This document shows, in pieces, positions 57,998-64,000 of a DNA stretch of 64,000 bases. The stretch is taken from NCBI GenBank assembly GCA_902490305.1, contig CABUDI010000002.1:69358-133357 (forward strand). Direction: 5' to 3'. The translations under genes were made by a program, and so were the position numbers. Position 1 is the first letter of the stretch; every line of letters begins with the position of its first letter. The notes under the pieces are model-generated. The model made no database searches. It was not told where the DNA came from and saw only the letters and a program-made list of their open reading frames with translations. The stretch comes from an uncultured Collinsella sp. Its GTDB lineage: Bacteria; Actinomycetota; Coriobacteriia; Coriobacteriales; Coriobacteriaceae.

Positions 57998-60811
57998 GTG
58001 GCTGAGAACCTAAGCAACCAGTCTGTACCCGAAGCCGCGGCGCGCGTCGCTGCCGTGGTCAACCGCCTCGTTAACCGAATCGGCTCGAATGCCGAGTTCA
58101 GGGAGCGTCTCGCCGAGATCGAGATCCCCGAGGAGCTGCGCGATAATCTGGCGCTGTTCCTGCGCCTGGAACGTCGTGTGCTTAGCGAGTATGATCCCGA
58201 GATCGCGGACCTGTTCGACAAGATTTTGACAGCCGAGATTGTGGCCAATGCTGGCAACCCCGGTAGCCGCGCTGCCGACGAGTCCGTTGACGAACAGGGC
58301 GTGCCCACTGCCGACGAGCCCACCGCCGTGGCGTTTCGCGAAGTCGTCGATTTGATTGACAGCCTGCCGCTTGATAAGCAGCAGGTCATCGTTCGCGCCT
58401 TTACGAGCTTCTTCCACTTGGCAAACCTGTCGGAGGAGAACTACCGTGTGGCGCAGCTGCGCGAGCGCGAGGCCGGCGCATCGACCGATACCGAGGTCGA
58501 TCCCGCCAACGAACTCACCGTCGCCTATCACCAGTTGGTAAACGAGATGGGCGTCGAGGGTGCCAATGAGCTGCTCGGCAAGCTCGAGTTCCACCCTGTC
58601 TTTACCGCACATCCCACCGAGGCCCGTCGTAAGGCCGTCGAGGGCAAGATTCGCCGTATCTCCAACCTGCTGGAGGAGCGTCCGCGTTTGGGCGGCTCCG
58701 ACCTGGTGGAGAACGAGCGCCATATGCTGCAGGAGATCGACGCCCTGGTGCGTACGAGCCCCATCGCGCTCAAGAAGCCCACGCCGGTCGAGGAAGCCGA
58801 TACCATCATCGACATCTTTGATAACACGCTGTTCGACGTTATCCCCGTCATCTATCGTCGTTTTGACGACTGGGTGCTGGGCGACAAGGCCGGTACCGTG
58901 CCGCCGCTGTGCCCGGCGTTCTTCCATCCCGGCAGCTGGATCGGTTCCGACCGCGACGGTAACCCCAACGTCACCGCCAAGGTGAGCCGTGAGGTCGCCG
59001 CCAAGTACTTTACGCACATGGTGCTCAAGCTCGAGGACAAGTGCCGCCGCATCGGCCGCAACCTCACGCTCGAGGCCACCTACAGCAAGCCTTCTGCCGA
59101 GCTCATTAACCTGTGGAACCATCAGGTCGAGATGAGCCCTCGGTACACGGCCCGCGCCGAGCTGATCTCCGAGCACGAGCCGCATCGCGCCGTCATGCTC
59201 GTCATGGCCGACCGCCTGAACGCCACCGTGCGCCGCATCACCGACACCATGTACCACAGCGCCGATGAGTTCCTGGAGGACCTGCGCGTCGTCCAGCGCT
59301 CGCTGGCCGCCTGCGGTGCCGTCCGTGCTGCCTACGGCCCGGTCCAGACCATCATCTGGCAGGTCGAGTCCTTCGGCTTCCATATGGTCGAGATGGAGTT
59401 CCGTCAGCACTCCGTGGTGCATGCCCGCGCCCTTAAGGATATCCACGAGAACGGTATCCATGGCGACCTGCAGCCCATGACGCGCGAGGTCATCGATACC
59501 TTCCGCGCTATCGGCTCCATCCAAAAGCGCTACGGCAAGAAGATGGCGCACCGCTACATCATCTCGTTTACCAAGAGCGCTCAGCATGTGGCCGACGTCT
59601 TTGAGCTGGCGCACCTGTCCTTTGCACACGAGGAGGATGTCCCCGAGCTCGACGTGATCCCGTTGTTCGAGCAGCTCGAGGACCTCGAGGGCTGCGTCGA
59701 CGTGCTCGATCAGATGCTTACGCTGCCCGTGGTGCAAAAGCGCCTTGCCCAGACCAACCGCCGCATGGAGGTCATGCTGGGCTATTCCGACTCTTCCAAG
59801 GATGCCGGTCCTACCACGGCCATGCTCGCGCTGCACTCCGCGCAGGAGCGCATCGCCAAGTGGGCAGAGAAGAACGATATCGACCTGGTGCTCATGCACG
59901 GCCGCGGCGGTGCCGTGGGCCGTGGTGGCGGCCCGGCCAACAAGGCCGTTCTTGCGCAGCCCAAGGGTTCGGTCAACTGCTTCTTTAAGCTCACCGAGCA
60001 GGGCGAGGTCATCTTTGCCCGTTACGGCAACCGCACGCTGGCTCAGCGTCATGTTGAGTCCGTTGCCGCCGCAACGCTTTTGCAGTCGGCCCCGAGTGTC
60101 GAGAAGACCAACACCGAGACCACGCAGAAGTTCTGGGATATGGCCGAGAAGCTCAACGCCGCAAGCCACGAGCGCTATCTGGACCTGCTGAACACCGAGG
60201 ACTTTACACCGTGGTTCTCGACCGTGACGCCGCTGACCGAGGTCGGTCTGCTGCCGATCGGCTCGCGTCCCGCCAAGCGCGGTCTGGGCGCCAAGTCGCT
60301 CGACGACCTGCGTACCATTCCGTGGATCTTCAGCTGGAGCCAGGCGCGCATTAACCTGGCCGCTTGGTACGGTCTGGGCACCGCCTGCGAGCAGCTTGGC
60401 GATCTTGACCAGCTCAAGGCTGCCTACCAGGAGTGGCCGTTCTTCCGCACGTTCATCGACAACATCGAGATGTCGATCGCTAAGACCGATCAGCGCATCG
60501 CCAAGATGTATCTGCACCTGGGCGATCGCCAGGATCTGTCCGAGAAGGTCTTTACCGAGATGCAGCTCACCCGTAAGTGGGTCCTTGCCATCGTCGGTGA
60601 TGAGTGGCCGCTGCAGCGCCGCCGCGTGCTCGGTTGCGCCGTCCGCGTGCGCAACCCCTACGTCGACGCCCTGTCCATCGCCCAGGTCCGCGCCCTTCGC
60701 GAGGTGCGTATGAACCAGGACGAGATGGCCGAGGAGAAGAAGGCCGAGTACATGAGCCTGATTCTTTCGACTGTGACCGGCGTCTCGGCAGGACTGCAGA
60801 ACACGGGGTAA
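57998..60811 (+). CDS. ppc: Phosphoenolpyruvate carboxylase
   Basis: 937 residues. Carboxylates phosphoenolpyruvate to oxaloacetate, feeding succinate and amino-acid synthesis. Signatures: FTAHPTEARRKAV (catalytic His), SDRDGNPNVT, GYSDSSKDAGPTTA and the HGRGGAVGRGGGPANKA loop; C-terminal QNTG as in all PEPC. GTG 57998 with GGGAGG four bases upstream is preferred to ATG 57986, which is too close to AAGGAGG. The 20-residue head is longer than in enterobacterial enzymes. Confidence 0.95.
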   Translation: MAENLSNQSVPEAAARVAAVVNRLVNRIGSNAEFRERLAEIEIPEELRDNLALFLRLERRVLSEYDPEIADLFDKILTAEIVANAGNPGSRAADESVDEQGVPTADEPTAVAFREVVDLIDSLPLDKQQVIVRAFTSFFHLANLSEENYRVAQLREREAGASTDTEVDPANELTVAYHQLVNEMGVEGANELLGKLEFHPVFTAHPTEARRKAVEGKIRRISNLLEERPRLGGSDLVENERHMLQEIDALVRTSPIALKKPTPVEEADTIIDIFDNTLFDVIPVIYRRFDDWVLGDKAGTVPPLCPAFFHPGSWIGSDRDGNPNVTAKVSREVAAKYFTHMVLKLEDKCRRIGRNLTLEATYSKPSAELINLWNHQVEMSPRYTARAELISEHEPHRAVMLVMADRLNATVRRITDTMYHSADEFLEDLRVVQRSLAACGAVRAAYGPVQTIIWQVESFGFHMVEMEFRQHSVVHARALKDIHENGIHGDLQPMTREVIDTFRAIGSIQKRYGKKMAHRYIISFTKSAQHVADVFELAHLSFAHEEDVPELDVIPLFEQLEDLEGCVDVLDQMLTLPVVQKRLAQTNRRMEVMLGYSDSSKDAGPTTAMLALHSAQERIAKWAEKNDIDLVLMHGRGGAVGRGGGPANKAVLAQPKGSVNCFFKLTEQGEVIFARYGNRTLAQRHVESVAAATLLQSAPSVEKTNTETTQKFWDMAEKLNAASHERYLDLLNTEDFTPWFSTVTPLTEVGLLPIGSRPAKRGLGAKSLDDLRTIPWIFSWSQARINLAAWYGLGTACEQLGDLDQLKAAYQEWPFFRTFIDNIEMSIAKTDQRIAKMYLHLGDRQDLSEKVFTEMQLTRKWVLAIVGDEWPLQRRRVLGCAVRVRNPYVDALSIAQVRALREVRMNQDEMAEEKKAEYMSLILSTVTGVSAGLQNTG

Positions 60812-61802
60812 TCGATAGCCCTGTAGTCGTCCGGGCCCGCCATTAGTCTACTTTTAGGCACGTCCTCGGACATGCAGGAAGCCCTCGCTGCGCACTTCGT
60901 GCGGCGAGGGCTTCTTGCGTCCTGCGGAGTGTGCCTAAAAGTAGACTAATGGCGGGCCCTGCGATGTCCGGTCTTCGGCGGATTACTGGCTGGGGGAATA
61001 TTGGTGCGCTTCGCGCGTTTGGAAAGGGCTTCGTGCTGCGGAATGCATTCAGAGGGAAACCCATCGGGCCCCTTCGTCCTCGGTCTTCAGGGATTAAAGC
61101 TGAAGGGAATAAGGCACGCTTCGCGCATAGCGTGGAGTGCGACGAGGGCTTCTTGCGTCCTGTGGAGTGTGCCTAAAAGTAGACTAATGGCGGGCCCTGC
61201 GATGTCCGGTCTTCGGCGGATCAGCCGCTGGGTGAGGGTGGTGCTTGGGGCGACGTGCAAAAAACGGAGTTTTCAGCAGCCAAAGATTGGTGCATAAGGC
61301 TATGGGTGACGTTCGCGGCTCCTGTTGATGCTTTTGCATGACGATTGGGCTTTGTCGATGTTCATATATGGCTGGTTTCTCGCCGCATGCCATCCAGATG
61401 GGACGAGCCATGAGGACTATCTACCTTTTGAAATACTTTTGGCACCAAAATCTTATCCCGCGATGCTGAATACTCGCAAAAATGCACGCTCCGGAGGGCA
61501 CTACCCTGTTACGGCTAGAAATCCATGCGCCATTTTATACAATTAATTAACGCATTTATGCAAAATGGCTTACGTGCGTACGTCTCGGGCTAGATGTTTG
61601 CCTCGGCGCTGCGTAAATCATCCTGTCTATAGTGTCTTTGACAGGCGGTCGCGGTCCCGTTTGGGGTCGCGGCCGTTTTGTTGTGGGTCAAATATGAACA
61701 TTGTGTTAATGAGTCGGTGGACGGTGGTGTTTTTCGGTGAGCGGCGTATCCTTCCAACGGTTTATCTAGTGTGTCAGTTGAAAAGGAAGAGGGCGCTCGT
61801 CA
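60812..61802. repeat. 991-bp gene-free region with palindrome and degenerate tandem repeats
   Basis: Outer perfect 29-bp arms (60833-60861 and 60931-60959, containing GCCTAAAAGTAGACTAATGG) enclose a near-perfect hairpin GCCCTCGCTGCGCAC-ttc-GTGCGGCGAGGGC (60881-60911). A 79-base block, 60905-60983, recurs at 61143-61221 with one change. Between them are degenerate CGGTCTTC...CGCTTCGCGC units. From 61290 the DNA becomes AT-richer; GCCATTTT (61529-61536) and AAAATGGC (61562-61569) are inverted 8-bp arms around an AATTAATTAA tract, and a GC-rich hairpin lies at about 61645-61675. No gene is supported. Confidence 0.75.
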
Positions 61803-63080
61803 TTGTTTGAATGTGAACTGCCGTTTGACCACAAGACGTTGCATCTGGAGCTCGAGGATAAGAACTTTGCGGGTGTGATGGAAGGTCATCAAAACGAGTT
61901 TAAGACTACAAAATCGCAGGAAGAGCTGGTGGAGGAGTCGCTTGCCAACCCTTATGGCTCGCCTTCGCTCGAGGAGCTTTGTGCTGGCAAGAAGGATATT
62001 GTCATCATTAGCTCCGATCATACGCGTCCCGTTCCCTCGCGTGTGACGATGCCTATTCTGCTGCATCACATCCATTCTGCTGCGCCCGAGGCTCGCGTGC
62101 GTATTCTGGTTGCTACGGGTATGCATCGTCCGTCGACGCACGAGGAGCTCGTCAACAAGTACGGCGAGGAGATCGTTGCCAACGAGGAAATCGTTATGCA
62201 CGTCGCGACCGATGACAGCATGATGAAAAAGATCGGCACCCTGCCTTCTGGCGGCGAGTGCATCATCAACAAGATTGCTGCCGATTGCGATCTGCTGCTT
62301 GCCGAGGGCTTTATTGAGCCGCACTTCTTTGCCGGTTTCTCTGGCAGCCGCAAGTCCGTCCTGCCTGGTATCGCCAGCTACAAGACCATCATGTACAACC
62401 ACAACGGTCAGTTTGTGAACGATTCCCATTCGCGTGCCGGCAACCTGTGCCACAACCACGTGAGCGAGGACATGTTTGCCGCTGCCGAGATGGCTCACCT
62501 TGCCTTTGTGCTCAACGTGGTGCTCAACGGCAAGCACGAGGTCATCGGCTCCTTTGCCGGCGACATCCACAAGGCGCACGAGGCTGGCTGCGAGTTCGTG
62601 AAGAGCCTTGCCGGCGTTGAGCCCGTCGAGTGCGAGATTGCCATTACCACCAACGGCGGCTACCCGCTCGACCAGAACATCTATCAGGCCGTGAAGGGCA
62701 TGTGCTCTGCCGAGGCTACGCTTCCCGAGGGCGGCGTGATCATCGACGTCGCCGGCTGTGCCGACGGTCACGGTGGCGAGGGCTTCTATCACAACATCGC
62801 CGACAACGATCCGGCGGAGTTTGAGCGTGCCTGCATCGACCGTCCTAAGGACGAGACCCTGCCCGACCAGTGGACGAGCCAGATCTTTGCCCGCATCCTG
62901 GCGCATCACCCTGTGATCATGGTCACCGACCTGTGCGATCACCAGATGATCAAGGATATGCACATGACGCCGGTCAACACCCTCGATGAGGCGCTCAAGC
63001 TCGCCTTTGAGATGAAGGGTGCCGATGCCAAGGTGGCCGTCATTCCCGATGGCCTGGGCGTTGTCGTCGCACAGCACTAG
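61803..63080 (+). CDS. larA: Lactate racemase (nickel-pincer enzyme), LarA family
   Basis: 425 residues. LarA interconverts L- and D-lactate with a covalently bound nickel-pincer nucleotide. The residues known from the Lactobacillus plantarum enzyme fall at the same numbers here: His108 (ATGMHRP), His174 (EPHFFAGF), Lys184 (GSRKSVLPG, pincer attachment) and His200 (MYNHNG). DHTRPVP with the substrate Arg is also present. The start is TTG 61803, the only start codon before an in-frame stop at 61779-61781; GGAAGAGGG lies upstream. larB, larC and larE, needed for the cofactor, are not in the window. Followed by a channel gene after 49 bases. Confidence 0.9.
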   Translation: MFECELPFDHKTLHLELEDKNFAGVMEGHQNEFKTTKSQEELVEESLANPYGSPSLEELCAGKKDIVIISSDHTRPVPSRVTMPILLHHIHSAAPEARVRILVATGMHRPSTHEELVNKYGEEIVANEEIVMHVATDDSMMKKIGTLPSGGECIINKIAADCDLLLAEGFIEPHFFAGFSGSRKSVLPGIASYKTIMYNHNGQFVNDSHSRAGNLCHNHVSEDMFAAAEMAHLAFVLNVVLNGKHEVIGSFAGDIHKAHEAGCEFVKSLAGVEPVECEIAITTNGGYPLDQNIYQAVKGMCSAEATLPEGGVIIDVAGCADGHGGEGFYHNIADNDPAEFERACIDRPKDETLPDQWTSQIFARILAHHPVIMVTDLCDHQMIKDMHMTPVNTLDEALKLAFEMKGADAKVAVIPDGLGVVVAQH

Positions 63081-63129
63081 TACGCGGCCTAAACGAATCG
63101 TTTATAACCGACAAGAAAGATAAGGTTTT

Positions 63130-63861
63130 ATGCTTACCAAACTCCTCTGCGAATTCGGCGCAACGGCCCTCATGATCATCTTTGGCGTGGGCGTGCACTG
63201 CGATACCGTGCTTAAGGGTACCAAGTATCAGGGCTCCGGCCATATGTTTGCCATCACCACTTGGTCTTTTGGCATCTCGGTCTGCCTGTTTGTCTTTGGT
63301 GGCGCCGTGTGCATGAACCCGGCTATGGTGCTTGCCCAGTGCATCGTCGGTCTGGTGCCGTGGAGCAGCTGCATCCCCTTCATGATTGCCGATATGCTCG
63401 GCGGCTTTGCGGGTGCCGTGATCGCATGGTTGATGTATGCCGATGAGTTCAAGGCTTCCGATGGTGTCATCGATCCCATTGCTCAGCGCAACATCTTCTC
63501 GACCAACCCCACCACCGAGGGTACGAACTATGCCCGTAATTTCTTCTGCGAGGCTATCTGCACCTTTGTGTTCATCAGCGCCATCCTTGCTGCTGCTAAC
63601 CGTGCTGGCGAGAACGTCCTGATGCTCGCTATCTGCGTCGGTCTGATCGTTTGGGCTGTTGGCATGGGCATGGGAGGTATCACTGGCTTCGCCATGAACC
63701 AGGCCCGTGACCTTGGTCCTCGCATGGCCTATCAGGTGCTGCCGATTAAGAACAAGGCTGACAACAACTGGAAGTACGGTCTGCTCGTTCCTGGCATCGC
63801 GCCGTTTGTCGGTGCCGCTCTGGCCGCGCTGTTTGTGCACGGTTTCTTGGGCATGTTCTAG
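63130..63861 (+). CDS. Aquaglyceroporin-like channel (MIP family), possibly LarD
   Basis: 243 residues, six helices and two half-helices of the MIP family. First signature is AVCMNPAMVLAQ; the second reads GFAMNQARDLGPR, so the usual NPA is NQA. In lactic acid bacteria the racemase operon contains LarD, an aquaglyceroporin-type lactic acid channel; the position directly after larA supports the same role. ATG 63130 follows AAGG. A glycerol facilitator is the alternative. Confidence 0.8.
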   Translation: MLTKLLCEFGATALMIIFGVGVHCDTVLKGTKYQGSGHMFAITTWSFGISVCLFVFGGAVCMNPAMVLAQCIVGLVPWSSCIPFMIADMLGGFAGAVIAWLMYADEFKASDGVIDPIAQRNIFSTNPTTEGTNYARNFFCEAICTFVFISAILAAANRAGENVLMLAICVGLIVWAVGMGMGGITGFAMNQARDLGPRMAYQVLPIKNKADNNWKYGLLVPGIAPFVGAALAALFVHGFLGMF

Positions 63862-63879
63862 TCCGAGGCTACATAGTTG

Positions 63880-63945
63880 TCCGCTGGCCGCATGGGGTAA
63901 CTTCCCAGCGCGTCCTCGGACATGAAAGAACCCCCGCTGCGCACT
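63880..63945. repeat. Truncated copy of the 60.8-kb intergenic palindrome
   Basis: GTCCTCGGACATG and CGCTGCGCACTT here match the left half of the element at 60862-60898 (GTCCTCGGACATG, CGCTGCGCACTT) in the same order and spacing. The homology stops at 63945, exactly where the IS-like end begins. Confidence 0.6.
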
Positions 63946-64000
63946 TGAACTGCCTCCCATTTCTTGGACATGAGAAATGGGAGGCTTTTTATGCGTGTCG
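63946..64000 (+). mobile_element. Left end of an IS3-family (IS150-group-like) insertion sequence, truncated by the window
   Basis: Begins TGAACTGCCTCCCATTTC and continues TTGGACATG; IS3/IS150-group terminal repeats start with TG, contain a CTGC-CCC block and end near TTGGAC. A 13-bp stem (63952-63964 with 63973-63985) is followed by TTTTT, and ATG 63991 could be the orfA start. Most of the element lies beyond the window, so family assignment rests on the end alone. Confidence 0.55.

Noticed and set aside
58010..60517. 835-codon minus-strand open frame opposite ppc
   Set aside because: Shadow of ppc; no ribosome site or recognisable motif.
61325..61546. 73-codon open frame in the ppc-larA gap
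   Set aside because: Starts without a ribosome site, no motif, region is repeat-derived and compositionally mixed.
61565..61810. 81-codon open frame before larA
   Set aside because: No ribosome site, Arg/Cys-rich without a domain, and it overlaps the larA start and control region.

Overview
The window looks like a chromosomal segment of a high-GC Gram-positive of the class Coriobacteriia, most probably Collinsella or a close relative. This is inferred from GC-rich codon use, frequent GTG/TTG starts, strong AGGAGG-type ribosome sites, a Gram-positive style Tad pilus locus without a secretin, and an intestinal-fermenter gene set. Almost all genes are on the + strand; the exceptions are pyk, dacA and one newly read 57-codon gene.

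Layout. 1-4.2 kb: the end of pheT, a nickel/cobalt ECF importer (nikMN-nikQ-nikO) behind a promoter with a NikR-like operator, and a zinc-phospholipase-like protein. 4.3-10.4 kb: pyk (-), a calcium-type P-ATPase and rsgA. 10.4-20.2 kb: a complete Tad/Flp pilus operon (cpaB, tadZ, tadA, tadB, tadC, flp, several pseudopilins, a TadG-like protein) ending in a DUF192 gene. 20.3-30.6 kb: tRNA-Phe, a GH5-like protein, rsmI, metG, rsmA, tatD, tRNA-Leu, an SPFH protein, rlmH, proC and serS. 30.7-34.9 kb: a small gene behind a LexA-like box, three identical tRNA-Arg genes, an 813-residue lineage protein and tRNA-Ser. 34.9-41.7 kb: cell-envelope signalling, with dacA divergent from a VanRS-like pair, then pstB with a PhoBR-like pair. 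41.8-46.7 kb: a CpsC/CpsD/CpsB tyrosine phospho-relay module, a GNAT acetyltransferase and htpG. 47-56 kb: two YhgE/Pip membrane proteins, a DMT exporter, an M20D amidohydrolase and an OFA-type MFS carrier. 56.4-63.9 kb: hisS, ppc, lactate racemase larA and an aquaglyceroporin-like channel (larD-like). The window ends in the left end of an apparent IS3-family element.

How parts fit. LarA is a nickel enzyme, so the NikR-boxed nickel importer at the start and the larA/channel pair at the end are probably linked functionally, although the cofactor genes larBCE are not here. pyk and ppc both act at the phosphoenolpyruvate node. Many housekeeping genes serve translation (pheT, metG, serS, hisS, rsmI, rsmA, rlmH, rsgA and six tRNAs).

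Most unusual features. (1) tRNA-linked elements: after tRNA-Leu and tRNA-Ser the tRNA 3' end plus terminator is repeated at almost the same period (190 and 191 bp), and between the copies lies an inverted copy of that tRNA's own T-arm followed by a hairpin-rich body; degenerate relatives follow two of the tRNA-Arg genes. (2) Large nested palindromes sit in many intergenic gaps, one of them apparently cut by the IS3-like element. (3) The GH5-like protein has lost its acid/base glutamate. No rRNA operon, CRISPR array or prophage was seen.
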